From the NCBI RefSeq assembly GCF_015291645.1, contig NZ_CP030055.1, positions 5,642,001-5,706,000 of the forward strand: 64,000 nucleotides of DNA. The letters are read 5' to 3'. Numbering within the stretch: the stretch's first letter is position 1; every line of letters starts with the position of its first letter. The notes under the pieces are model-generated. The model did no database searches. It had not been told where the DNA came from and saw only the letters and a list, made by a program, of their open reading frames with translations. The stretch is from Bradyrhizobium sp. CCBAU 53340 (GTDB lineage: Bacteria; Pseudomonadota; Alphaproteobacteria; Rhizobiales; Xanthobacteraceae). Of the stretch, positions 25,049-33,324 are shown in pieces. Both the position numbers and the translations under genes were made by a program.

Positions 25049-26593
25049 TCAGATCTTGCGCCCCGCCTGTTCCCAATAGGGATCGCGCAGGCGGCGCTTG
25101 AAGATTTTTCCCGAATCTTCGCGCGGCAATCCGGTGCGGATCTCGATATGCTTCGGCACCTTGTAATCGGCGAGCGAGTTCTTCAGCCGCGCACGGATAC
25201 CAGCTGCATCCAGCGTGATGCCTGCCTGCGGCTCCACTACCGCCATCAGCGCCTCGCCGAATTCGGCATCGGGGATGCCGAACACGGCGCAATCATGCAC
25301 GCCTGATATGGCGTGCAGGACCGACTCGATCTCGGCCGGATAGATGTTGACGCCGCCCGAGATCACCATGTCGCGCTTGCGGTCGCAGATGAAGACGTAG
25401 CCGTCTTCGTCGATATAGCCGACATCACCCGAGGTGATGAAGCCATCGCGGTCGATCTCGGCGCGCTTCTCCGGCTTGTTGTGGTAGGTGAAATCAGCCA
25501 CCCCGGCCATGCGGGAATAGATCTCGCCGATTTCCCCGACGCCGAGCACACGGCCGTCGTCGCCGATGAAGCGCAGCTCGGCGCCGGGTGAGATCTTGCC
25601 GACCGTACCCGGCTTCTTCAGCGCGTCCTCTGAGGTCGCGAACGTCACGGCACTCGATTCGGTCGAGCCGTAGAATTCATAGATCACCGGCCCCCACCAT
25701 TCGATCATGGCGCGCTTGACGTCCGCCGGGCATGGCGCTGCAGCATGGATGATGTGGCGGAGCGAGGAGACATCGTACTTTTTGCGGACCTCCTCCGGCA
25801 GCTTCATCAGGCGGATGAACATGGTCGGCACCATGAAGATGGTGTCGATTTTGTACCGCGCGATCAACTCCAGAAACTCCTCCGCCTCGAAGCGTGGCAT
25901 CAAGACCAGGGCGCCGCCGAGTTTTCCCGCGCGGATGCCGAACGAATTCGGCGCGGAATGATAGAGCGGCCCCGGCAGCAGCGCGCGGGCACCGGGCTTG
26001 AGGCCATAGATCATCGCCCGCATGCGCTCGCCGGCGGCCTGCTGGTCCGGCGTCGGCGCATTGCGGCGGACGCCCTTGGGATGGCCAGTGGTGCCTGACG
26101 TGTAGATCATGTTCATCGGCTGCGGCACGACCGGGCCGTCATAGGGCTCGAATTGCGCGAGCCAGGATTCGAAGTCGATCGCGAAGTCCGGCGCCTTGAG
26201 GCGATCGAGATCGATCTTGTAGGTCTTCAGGATCTCCGGCGGCGTCGGCACGCTGAGCACGGTGACGCCGTTGGGGATCGCATCGCGCAAGTCATGCAGC
26301 ATGTCGGCATGGCCGATCAGTACGGAGGTGCCGGTGTCGCCAAGGATGTAATTGATCTCCTCCGGCTTGAAGTGCCAGTTGATCGGCACGCCATAGGCGC
26401 CGAGCCGCATCGCGGCGTAGGCCGCCTCGAGAAAGGCGATATCGTTGCGCATCAGCATGCAGACGCAATCCCCCTGCTTGACACCGATCTTGGCGAGACC
26501 TGACGCGATGCGATCGGCGCGGGCGGCGACATCGGTATGGGCCCGGCGGCGCTCGCCGGAGACGATGCCGAGGAAGTTGGACGTTTCACTCAT
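25049..26593 (-). CDS. Acyl-CoA synthetase (AMP-forming)
   Basis: 514 aa ANL-superfamily ligase. The adenylate motif is MNMIYTSGTTGHPKGV. YEFYGSTESS (A5), DGFITSGDVGYIDEDGYVFI (A7/A8 with the hinge near RKRDMVISGGVNIYP) and the C-terminal Lys in PREDSGKIFKRRL complete the enzyme. It activates a carboxylic acid to acyl-CoA at the cost of ATP to AMP. Chain length and substrate cannot be read. It is transcribed leftward, with the crotonase gene upstream on the same strand but separated by repeat A2. Confidence 0.9.
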   Translation of the reverse strand: MSETSNFLGIVSGERRRAHTDVAARADRIASGLAKIGVKQGDCVCMLMRNDIAFLEAAYAAMRLGAYGVPINWHFKPEEINYILGDTGTSVLIGHADMLHDLRDAIPNGVTVLSVPTPPEILKTYKIDLDRLKAPDFAIDFESWLAQFEPYDGPVVPQPMNMIYTSGTTGHPKGVRRNAPTPDQQAAGERMRAMIYGLKPGARALLPGPLYHSAPNSFGIRAGKLGGALVLMPRFEAEEFLELIARYKIDTIFMVPTMFIRLMKLPEEVRKKYDVSSLRHIIHAAAPCPADVKRAMIEWWGPVIYEFYGSTESSAVTFATSEDALKKPGTVGKISPGAELRFIGDDGRVLGVGEIGEIYSRMAGVADFTYHNKPEKRAEIDRDGFITSGDVGYIDEDGYVFICDRKRDMVISGGVNIYPAEIESVLHAISGVHDCAVFGIPDAEFGEALMAVVEPQAGITLDAAGIRARLKNSLADYKVPKHIEIRTGLPREDSGKIFKRRLRDPYWEQAGRKI

Positions 26594-26634
26594 TTTTTGT
26601 TCTTCTTTGTTGTTCAGCGACGGGCTTAGTTATT

Positions 26635-26724
26635 CGTCATCACCGGGCTTGTCCCGGTGATCCACGTTCTTGCTTCGCCGCCTGGATCAAGAACGTGGAT
26701 GGCCGGGACAAGCCCGGCCATGAC
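26635..26724. repeat. Intergenic inverted repeat, family A (copy 2)
   Basis: ACCGGGCTTGTCCCGGTGATCCACGTTCTT pairs with AAGAACGTGGATGGCCGGGACAAGCCCGGCC. The stem of nearly 40 bp has a short loop (GCTTCGCCGCCTGGATC). It lies between the crotonase stop and the acyl-CoA synthetase start, so it may attenuate read-through. Confidence 0.85.
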
Positions 26725-26732
26725 GGAGAGCC

Positions 26733-27542
26733 TCAATCCACATAGTTCGCCGCGCGCTTCTCCAGATTGGAGCGCACCGCTTCGGTCTGGTTCGGGCTGC
26801 CGATCAGCTTCTGCTGCTCGACCGACTCGGCAAGCAGCGCGGGCCCCGGATCGAGCGAGAGATTGTTCAGCAGTCGCTTCGCGGCGCGGATCGCATCGGG
26901 GCTCTTGCCGGCGATCTCGCGCGCGACTTCGAGCGCCGCAGCGCGCGGATCATCGCAGATGCGGGTGGCGAGGCCGTAAGCCATCGCCTCCTGCGCGGAG
27001 AAGATGCGCCCCGTGTAGGTCAGATCGCGCAGGATGTCGTCACGCACGAGCGAGGCCAGGATCGGCGTGCCCGCCATGTCAGGCACAAGGCCCCATTTGA
27101 TTTCCATGATCGACATCCGCGCATCGGGGCTCAGGAAGCGCATATCGGCGCCCAGCGAGAGCTGGAAGCCGCCGCCGAAGGCAACGCCGTGCACGGCCGC
27201 AATCACCGGAACAGGAAGCTGGCGCCAGCCCCACACCGCCTGTTGCGGAAAATTCGCCTGGCCATGCGTACGCTTGGTCAGATCGCGATTTTCGCCACCC
27301 GGAATTCCGTTGCCGCCCTTCTCCTTCATGGCGGCAAAACGCCCCATGTCGAGACCGGCGCAGAAAGCGCGGCCCTCGCCCGACAGTACGACGACGCGCA
27401 CGCCTTTTTCCTTCGAAAGCCGCTCGGTCGCCGCGACAAGGGCCTCGAACATGGCTTGATCGAGCGCATTCATCTTGTCGGCGCGCACCAAACGCACGTC
27501 GGCGACGCCTTCCGAGATCGAGATCGAGACGCGCTCTTCCAT
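26733..27542 (-). CDS. Enoyl-CoA hydratase/isomerase (crotonase family)
   Basis: 269 aa. Oxyanion-hole segments are AFCAGLDMGRF and VHGVAFGGGFQLSLGADM. The catalytic acid region is SIMEIKWGLVPDMAGT, with Glu and Asp available. An insert of about 20 residues after the first motif (KEKGGNGIPGGENRDLTKRT) is longer than in short-chain crotonases. It probably hydrates or isomerises an unsaturated acyl-CoA. It is divergent from the SDR gene at 27647, with an imperfect palindrome in between. Confidence 0.9.
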   Translation of the reverse strand: MEERVSISISEGVADVRLVRADKMNALDQAMFEALVAATERLSKEKGVRVVVLSGEGRAFCAGLDMGRFAAMKEKGGNGIPGGENRDLTKRTHGQANFPQQAVWGWRQLPVPVIAAVHGVAFGGGFQLSLGADMRFLSPDARMSIMEIKWGLVPDMAGTPILASLVRDDILRDLTYTGRIFSAQEAMAYGLATRICDDPRAAALEVAREIAGKSPDAIRAAKRLLNNLSLDPGPALLAESVEQQKLIGSPNQTEAVRSNLEKRAANYVD

Positions 27543-27599
27543 GGATCAATTCTCCCTGTTCTTGTTCGGTGCCGCTTTACAGAAAGCTGACGGCCGGAT

Positions 27600-27623
27600 T
27601 TAGTCAATCGACCAATTAACTGA
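27600..27623. promoter_or_regulatory. 24-bp imperfect palindrome in a divergent promoter region
   Basis: TTAGTCAATCGACCAATTAA followed by CTGA matches its reverse complement at 16 of 24 positions (pattern TNAGTNAATNGNNCNATTNACTNA). It lies in the 104-bp gap between the crotonase and SDR starts. Its size and symmetry suit a TetR- or GntR-type regulator of acyl-CoA genes. No such regulator is encoded in the window. Confidence 0.5.
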
Positions 27624-27646
27624 CGATACGTACGGGAGAAACAGCC

Positions 27647-28519
27647 ATGTTCAAGGAAAATCTTCTGGCTGGGCGGAGCATTCTCGTGACCGGCGGCGGC
27701 ACCGGGCTCGGCAAATCGATGGCGGCGCGCTTCCTCCAGCTTGGCGCCGAGGTTCACATCTGCGGACGACGCAAGATCGTTTGCGACGAGACCGCGATTG
27801 AGCTGATGGGTGAGTATGGCGGCCGGGTCACCAGCCACGGCGTCGACATTCGCAACGCGCTCGCCGTCGAGGAAATGATCGAGACCATCTTTCGCGACGC
27901 GCCGCTGACCGATCTCATCAACAACGCGGCCGGCAATTTCATCTCGCGCACGGAGGAGCTGTCGCCACGTGGCTTCGATGCCGTCGCCAACATCGTCATG
28001 CACGGCACGTTCTATGTGACACAGGCTGTCGGCAAGCGCTGGATCGCCTTGAAGCAGCCGGGCAACGTCGTCTCGATCACCGTGACCTGGGTGCGCAACG
28101 GCTCGCCCTACGTCGTGCCGTCGGCGATGAGCAAGTCTGCAATCCACGCCATGACGATGTCGCTCGCGACCGAATGGGGCCGCCACGGCATCCGCCTCAA
28201 CACCATCGCGCCGGGTGAGATCCCGACCGAGGGCATGAGCAAGCGCATCAAGCCGGGCGATGAGGCCGGCGCGCGCACCAAGGCGATGAACCCGATGGGC
28301 CGCGTCGGCACCATGGAGGAATTGCAGAACCTCGCGGTGTTCCTGATCTCCGGCGGCTGTGACTGGATCAATGGCGAGACCATCGCCATGGACGGCGCGC
28401 AGGCGCTCGCCATGGGCGGCAATTTCTACCAGCTCCGCGACTGGAGCGACGACGACTGGAAGACCGCGCGCGAGAGCATCATGGCGCAGAACGAGAAGGA
28501 CCGGGCGAAGCGGGGGTGA
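27647..28519 (+). CDS. SDR, 2,4-dienoyl-CoA reductase-like
   Basis: 290 aa. It has VTGGGTGLGKSMAARFLQLG near residue 13, NNAAGNFISRTEELS, a C-terminal GGCDWINGETIAMDGAQAL, and the LNTIAPGEIPTEGM lid. NFI-x-R-x-EELS and the absence of the usual Tyr in Y-x3-K (the region reads VPSAMSKSAIHAM) place it with NADPH-dependent 2,4-dienoyl-CoA reductases (DECR-like), which lack the classical Tyr. It probably removes double bases of unsaturation during beta-oxidation. Confidence 0.83.
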   Translation: MFKENLLAGRSILVTGGGTGLGKSMAARFLQLGAEVHICGRRKIVCDETAIELMGEYGGRVTSHGVDIRNALAVEEMIETIFRDAPLTDLINNAAGNFISRTEELSPRGFDAVANIVMHGTFYVTQAVGKRWIALKQPGNVVSITVTWVRNGSPYVVPSAMSKSAIHAMTMSLATEWGRHGIRLNTIAPGEIPTEGMSKRIKPGDEAGARTKAMNPMGRVGTMEELQNLAVFLISGGCDWINGETIAMDGAQALAMGGNFYQLRDWSDDDWKTARESIMAQNEKDRAKRG

Positions 28520-28552
28520 TCTCTTTGCAACGGAAGCTGCTCCGCACTCGAT

Positions 28553-28674
28553 CGTCGTCCCGGCGAAAGCCGGGACCCATAGCCACCGAATTGGATTTGG
28601 CGAAGACTGGCAATGATCAGTCTTCGCTAAATTGCGTTTAGTGGTTATGGGTCCCGGCTTTTCGCCGGGACGAC
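28553..28674. repeat. Intergenic inverted repeat, family B (copy 1)
   Basis: CGTCGTCCCGGCGAAAGCCGGGACCCATAGCCAC pairs with GTGGTTATGGGTCCCGGC..GCCGGGACGAC. An inner stretch ATTGGATTTGGCGAAGACT recurs in the other B copies. It lies between two co-oriented genes. Confidence 0.85.
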
Positions 28675-28768
28675 ATTCGTGAAACGCTCGCGCCCCTCCT
28701 CTATCTTGTCTTCGCCCACGGATGACGCCACACTCCACCGCACAAAAACAAAACGCTACGGGAGAGAC

Positions 28769-30346
28769 ATGTCCACACAGCCATTGGCTGATCTCGCCGA
28801 CATGGTGCGCGAGCGCGCGGCGAGCCGCGGCAACGCGATCGCTTTCGAGTTCGAGGGCCGCGTCACCAGCTTTGCCGAGTTCGACGTCAAGACCAACAAG
28901 GTCGCCAACGCGCTCTTCGCGATGGGCGTGACGAAAGGCGACCGCATCGCCTATCTCGGCAAGAACAGCGACCTCTATTTCGAGCTGCTGATGGGCGCGA
29001 TGAAGGCCGGCGTGGTGATGGCGCCGGTGAACTGGCGGCTCGCCGGGCCCGAGGTCGCCTTTATCGTTTCGGATTGCGGGGCGCCGGTGCTGTTCGTCGG
29101 ACCGGAATTCATCACGCTCGCTCGCCAGATCAGGGACCGGCTGCCCGGCGTGCGCACCATCATCACGACCGAAGGCGGCGCCCCGGAGTGGCAGGATTTT
29201 GCGGCCTGGCGCGATGCGCAGAGCGACGACGATCCCAGAGTGCCGGTTGACACCAAGGACATCGCGATCCAGCTCTACACGTCGGGCACGACGGGCAAGC
29301 CGAAGGGCGCGATGCTGAGCCACGCGAGCTTCCTCAACCTCGTGCAAACGGGCAATGCCGAGGACAAGCCGGAGTGGAACCGGTGGTCGACCGATGACGT
29401 CTCGCTGGTGGCAATGCCGATCTTCCATATCGGCGGCTCCGGCTGGGGCGTGATGGGGCTTTATCACGGTGCTCGCGGCGTCATCGCGCGCGAGTTCGAT
29501 CCGACCAAGGTGCTGGATTTCTTCGAGCAGTCGGGCATCACAAAGCTGTTCATGGTGCCGGCGGCGATGCAATTCGTGGTGCGGCAGCCGCGCGCGAAGA
29601 CGGTCGATTTCTCCCGGCTGAAATACATGCTGTACGGCGCCTCGCCGATTCCAGCGGCGCTGCTGAAGGAATGCATCGAGGTCTTCAAATGCGGCTTCGT
29701 GCAGATGTACGGCATGACCGAGACAACGGGCACCATCGTCGCGCTGCCGCCCGAGGATCATGTCGAGGGGCTGGAGCGGATGCGCTCGGCCGGCAAGGCG
29801 CTGCCGGGCGTCGAGCTCGCGATTTTGGATGTGGACGGCAAACCGCTGCCGCCGCGCCAGGTCGGCGAGATCGCGACGCGCTCGGGCTCCAATATGGCGG
29901 GTTACTGGAATTTGCCCGAAGCGACCGCCGCGACGCTGCGCGGCGATGGCTGGCTGCGCACCGGTGATGCCGGCTTCATGGACGAGGACGGCTATCTGTA
30001 TATCCACGACCGCATCAAGGACATGATCATCTCCGGCGGTGAGAACATCTACCCCGCCGAAGTCGAGAGCGCGCTGTGCGATCACCCCGACGTCGCCGAA
30101 GCTGCCGTGATCGGCGTGCCCGACGATAAATGGGGCGAGGCGGTGAAGGCCGTCGTGGTGATGAAGCCCGGCAAACAGGCGAGCGCCACCGACATCATCA
30201 ACTTCACCCGCGAGCGTATTGCCGGCTATAAGACGCCGAAGAGCGTGGAGTTCTTGCCGGCGCTGCCGCGCAATCCGAGCGGCAAGATTCTGCGGCGGCA
30301 GTTGCGCGAGCCGTATTGGGCGGGGAAGGATCGGCGGGTGAATTGA
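28769..30346 (+). CDS. Acyl-CoA synthetase (AMP-forming), fatty-acid ligase-like
   Basis: 525 aa. Motifs: AIQLYTSGTTGKPKGAM (AMP binding), VQMYGMTETTGTI, GDGWLRTGDAGFMDEDGYL, the hinge IKDMIISGGENIYPAEVE and the catalytic Lys in LPRNPSGKILRRQLRE. It makes acyl-CoA from a free acid. It could supply substrate to the kinase/ACAD system downstream, as LvaE does in the levulinate pathway; that link is inferred. Start chosen at ATG 28769 after GGGAGAG; the upstream 30 codons overlap the end of repeat B1. Confidence 0.9.
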   Translation: MSTQPLADLADMVRERAASRGNAIAFEFEGRVTSFAEFDVKTNKVANALFAMGVTKGDRIAYLGKNSDLYFELLMGAMKAGVVMAPVNWRLAGPEVAFIVSDCGAPVLFVGPEFITLARQIRDRLPGVRTIITTEGGAPEWQDFAAWRDAQSDDDPRVPVDTKDIAIQLYTSGTTGKPKGAMLSHASFLNLVQTGNAEDKPEWNRWSTDDVSLVAMPIFHIGGSGWGVMGLYHGARGVIAREFDPTKVLDFFEQSGITKLFMVPAAMQFVVRQPRAKTVDFSRLKYMLYGASPIPAALLKECIEVFKCGFVQMYGMTETTGTIVALPPEDHVEGLERMRSAGKALPGVELAILDVDGKPLPPRQVGEIATRSGSNMAGYWNLPEATAATLRGDGWLRTGDAGFMDEDGYLYIHDRIKDMIISGGENIYPAEVESALCDHPDVAEAAVIGVPDDKWGEAVKAVVVMKPGKQASATDIINFTRERIAGYKTPKSVEFLPALPRNPSGKILRRQLREPYWAGKDRRVN

Positions 30347-30360
30347 TTCCGCTCTATCCG

Positions 30361-30483
30361 CGTCGTCGTCCCGGCGAAGGCCGGGACCCATAGCCACAAG
30401 ATTGAGTTTGGCGAAAATTCGGAGTTGCCATCTCGCGCAACGACTCCTCCCTGGGGTGATGGGTCCCGGCCTTCGCCGGGACC
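30361..30483. repeat. Intergenic inverted repeat, family B (copy 2)
   Basis: CGTCGTCCCGGCGAAGGCCGGGACCCATAG at one end and ATGGGTCCCGGCCTTCGCCGGGACC at the other, around an inner region with TTTGGCGAA and CCTCCCTGGGGTG that recurs in copy 3. It lies between convergent genes. Confidence 0.85.
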
Positions 30484-30511
30484 ACTCGGGGAGAGAGAGC
30501 GCGGCGCAAGC

Positions 30512-31786
30512 CTAATGCTTCCCCGGCCCCATATATCCAAACAGGAACCCCGCAACCTTGCGCATCTGGATCTCCTCGCTGCCTTCGGTGATGCGATAGC
30601 GGCGGTGGTGGCGGTAGATGTGCTCGAATGGCTTGTGGCGTGAGTAGCCCATGCCACCATGGACCTGCATGGCGCGGTCGGCGGATTCGCAGCAGAGGCG
30701 GTTTGCCCAGTAGTTGCACATCGAGACGCGGTCGGAGAGCGTGCGCTCGATCTGCTCCTCGGTGAGCTGGTCCATCTCCCAGGCGGTCTTGCGGATCAAC
30801 AGACGCAGCATCTCGGCTTGCGTCGCGAGCTCCACCAGCGGGAACTGGATCGCCTGGTTCTCGGCGAGCGCCCTGCCGAACGGCTTTCGCTCGCGAGCGT
30901 ATTTGACGCTCTCGTTGATGCAATAGACGGCGGCGCCGAGCGAGCTCGCGGCCTGGCGGATGCGGTTCTGATGGACAAAGCACTGCGCCAGCGACAGGCC
31001 GCGGCCGACCTCGCCAAACTGGGCATCCTCGGGCACGAACACGTCGGTGAAGCTGACGCGCGGATGGTCGGTCGGCATGTTGAAGGTCCACATATACTCT
31101 TCAACCTTCACGCCGTGGCTCTTGGCCGGCACCAGGAAGCAGGTGATACCGCGGGCATCGCCGTCATTGCCCGAGGTACGCGCGAACAGCGCGCAATGCG
31201 TTGCCACATGCATGCCTGTGGTCCACATCTTCTCGCCGTTGATGATCCAGCCCTTGACGTTGTCTCTGACAGCAGGCACCGCACGCGTCTCCATGTGGGT
31301 CGCGTCCGAGCCGTGATGCGGCTCGGTGAGGCCAAAGGTGATGCGGTACTTGCCCTTGATCGAGCCGTCGATCATCGCCTTCTGGTCGTCACGGCCGTAG
31401 CGGTCGAGCATGGTGACGACGGGGAAATTGCCGACGATCGAGTGCTCGTTCTGCAGGTCGTTGTGCAGGCCGAGCCCCTTTGCGGCAAAATGCTCGCGGA
31501 TCACGGCCATCCAGAGGTTGGAGCCGTCCTTGCCGCCATATTGCTTGGGCACCGGAAAGCGCAGATGACCGGCGGCGTCCGCGAGATCCTTGGCCTTGCG
31601 CAGCAGCGCTTCCCATTCATGACGCGGCAGGCCGCCGTTCTCGAAATCGGTGCGCGCCCATTCGCGGCGATGATCGAAGAAGCGGATGTTGTCGTCGGCC
31701 TCCTCCAGCGGCTTGATCTTGCGCTCAATGAAGCGATCGAGTTCTCCGAGATAGGCGACGAGGTCGGCAGGCAATGAGAAATCCAC
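30512..31786 (-). CDS. Acyl-CoA dehydrogenase
   Basis: 424 aa FAD enzyme. FAD/substrate segments are FGLTEPHHGSDATHMETR and WIINGEKMWTTGMH. The C-terminal region has MQVHGGMGYSRHKPFEH and YRITEGSEEIQ, the normal ACAD signature around the catalytic base. It forms 2,3-enoyl-CoA and passes electrons to ETF. The start is GTG with GGGAGAG upstream. It is divergent from the crotonase gene at 32000 with 213 bp between, where I see no clear operator. Confidence 0.92.
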   Translation of the reverse strand: MDFSLPADLVAYLGELDRFIERKIKPLEEADDNIRFFDHRREWARTDFENGGLPRHEWEALLRKAKDLADAAGHLRFPVPKQYGGKDGSNLWMAVIREHFAAKGLGLHNDLQNEHSIVGNFPVVTMLDRYGRDDQKAMIDGSIKGKYRITFGLTEPHHGSDATHMETRAVPAVRDNVKGWIINGEKMWTTGMHVATHCALFARTSGNDGDARGITCFLVPAKSHGVKVEEYMWTFNMPTDHPRVSFTDVFVPEDAQFGEVGRGLSLAQCFVHQNRIRQAASSLGAAVYCINESVKYARERKPFGRALAENQAIQFPLVELATQAEMLRLLIRKTAWEMDQLTEEQIERTLSDRVSMCNYWANRLCCESADRAMQVHGGMGYSRHKPFEHIYRHHRRYRITEGSEEIQMRKVAGFLFGYMGPGKH

Positions 31787-31999
31787 AGGTTCTCTCCCGG
31801 ATTGATCTTATCGTTTTGCGTTAAGGCGCTAGGCGCATTCTTGCTTGGCTCGATTAAGGTGAGAAGAGCACGCGCAAGTCAAGCAAGCCGAGGCGCGTGA
31901 GAGGCGCAAGGCGCACCCGCGCAATTCGATGGTGCCGTGACGCCGGCGCGCGGTAGTATGACGGCAATAGTCCCTGGGGAGAAAATGCGGGAGCGCGCG

Positions 32000-32779
32000 A
32001 TGGAGCTGAAATTCTCAAAGGTGGAACGCAAAGGGCCGATCACGGTCGTCACGCTGTCGCGGCCCGAAGTCTACAACGCGCTGCACACCGACGCGCATTT
32101 CGAGTTGCAAAAGGTGTTTGATGATTTCGCTGCCGATCCCGAGCAATGGGTCGCAATCGTTACAGGCGCCGGCGACAAGGCGTTCTGTGCCGGCAATGAT
32201 CTGAAGTGGCAGGCGGCGGGCGGCAAGCGCGGCTGGGACAAAGGCGGCTTTGCCGGCCTTACCGCGCGCTTCGACTGCGACAAGCCGATCGTTGCCGCGG
32301 TGAATGGCGTTGCCATGGGCGGCGGCTTTGAAATTGCGCTGGCCTGCGATCTCATCATTGCCTCCGAGAATGCGACCTTCGCCTTGCCCGAACCGCGCGT
32401 CGGTCTTGCTGCGCTCGCCGGCGGCCTGCACCGCCTGCCGCGCCAGATCGGTCTCAAGCGCGCCATGGGCATGATCCTCACCGCACGCCATGTCAGCGCC
32501 AAGGAGGGCCAAGAGCTCGGCTTCGTCAACGAGGTGGTGCCGCAGGGCGAGGCACTCGCCGGCGCGCTGCGCTGGGCAGAGATGATTACCAAGAACTCGC
32601 CGATGTCGATCCGCGCCTCGAAGCAGGCGATCCAGAAAGGGCTCGGCGTTTCGCTGGAGCAGGCGATCGAGGAGCAACGGGAATATCCCGCGGTGAAGGC
32701 GATGGTCGCCTCGCAGGACTATATCGAGGGCCCGAAGGCGTTCTCGGAGAAGCGGCCGCCGAAATGGGTGGGGAAGTAG
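32000..32779 (+). CDS. Enoyl-CoA hydratase
   Basis: 259 aa, typical crotonase length. AFCAGNDLKWQ and NGVAMGGGFEIALACDL make the oxyanion hole; FALPEPRVGLAALAGGLHRL carries the catalytic Glu position; a C-terminal FSEKRPPKWVGK tail is usual for the family. It probably hydrates enoyl-CoA formed by the divergent acyl-CoA dehydrogenase. Start at ATG 32000 (GGGAG 6 nt upstream) preferred; an ATG at 31985 with GGGGAG is also possible. Confidence 0.92.
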   Translation: MELKFSKVERKGPITVVTLSRPEVYNALHTDAHFELQKVFDDFAADPEQWVAIVTGAGDKAFCAGNDLKWQAAGGKRGWDKGGFAGLTARFDCDKPIVAAVNGVAMGGGFEIALACDLIIASENATFALPEPRVGLAALAGGLHRLPRQIGLKRAMGMILTARHVSAKEGQELGFVNEVVPQGEALAGALRWAEMITKNSPMSIRASKQAIQKGLGVSLEQAIEEQREYPAVKAMVASQDYIEGPKAFSEKRPPKWVGK

Positions 32780-32818
32780 GGCGCGCCATTTTCGGGGCAC
32801 GCCTGCCTCGAGATCTCA

Positions 32819-32924
32819 GCCGTCATGCCCCGCGAAGGCGGGGCATCCAGTACGCCGCGGCTTCTCGATCAAACCACAGCCGTCTCGGAGTGCTGGATCG
32901 CCCGCCTTCGCGGGCGATGACAGC
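32819..32924. repeat. Intergenic inverted repeat, family C (copy 1)
   Basis: GTCATGCCCCGCGAAGGCGGGGCATCCAGTACGCCGCGGC and the opposite end AGTGCTGGATCGCCCGCCTTCGCGGGCGATGACAG each form a hairpin and also pair with each other. It lies between convergent genes. Copies at 36471 and 52580. Confidence 0.87.
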
Positions 32925-32944
32925 GAATATGGAGTAAGACGTCC

Positions 32945-33322
32945 CTACCCGTCTCGCCCCAGCTCCCGCTTGTAAGAGGCGTAGTTCGGCTGATCGACGG
33001 CGAGCTTGTCCATCGTGGTCGCCCATAAATGCTCTGCAAGGCCGGGCGTTGTGAGATCCACCTCACCCTTGGTTATACGATCGGCGAGCGTGCGGTTGAG
33101 CTCGGTCACCGAACCGTCCATGCCGAGCAGCGCACGCAACCGCTCTACTTCTCTCGCATCACTCCCCTCCTCCTGTGTCAGCTGGCGCGTCACGAGATCG
33201 AGGATGTTGATCGCCACCCGCAGCTTGAACGATTGATGGCCCGAGATCAGCGGCGTGATGTCGTTGCGGAGGAAATCGGCGACTGCCTTGGTCAGCTCGA
33301 TCGGCGTCGGTTCGTCCTGCAT
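32945..33322 (-). CDS. DUF6285 protein, likely partner of the adjacent APH-type kinase
   Basis: 125 aa, no signal or membrane segment, mostly helical and charged: IELTKAVADFLRNDITPLIS, FKLRVAINILDLVTRQL, VERLRALLGMDGSVTELN, LADRITKGEVDL. This matches what I recall of DUF6285, whose genes sit next to aminoglycoside-phosphotransferase-like genes. In the levulinate pathway a small protein (LvaB) of this size is needed by the kinase LvaA; equating the two is my inference. Start at ATG 33322 with GGGAG 6 nt upstream; the frame also has a TTG that overlaps the kinase stop. Confidence 0.77.
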   Translation of the reverse strand: MQDEPTPIELTKAVADFLRNDITPLISGHQSFKLRVAINILDLVTRQLTQEEGSDAREVERLRALLGMDGSVTELNRTLADRITKGEVDLTTPGLAEHLWATTMDKLAVDQPNYASYKRELGRDG

Positions 33323-33324
33323 GG

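Noticed and set aside
27470..30397. 975-codon reverse open frame
   Set aside because: It spans the antisense of an SDR and an acyl-CoA ligase and runs through repeat B1; high-GC codon bias keeps antisense frames open. No domain is visible.
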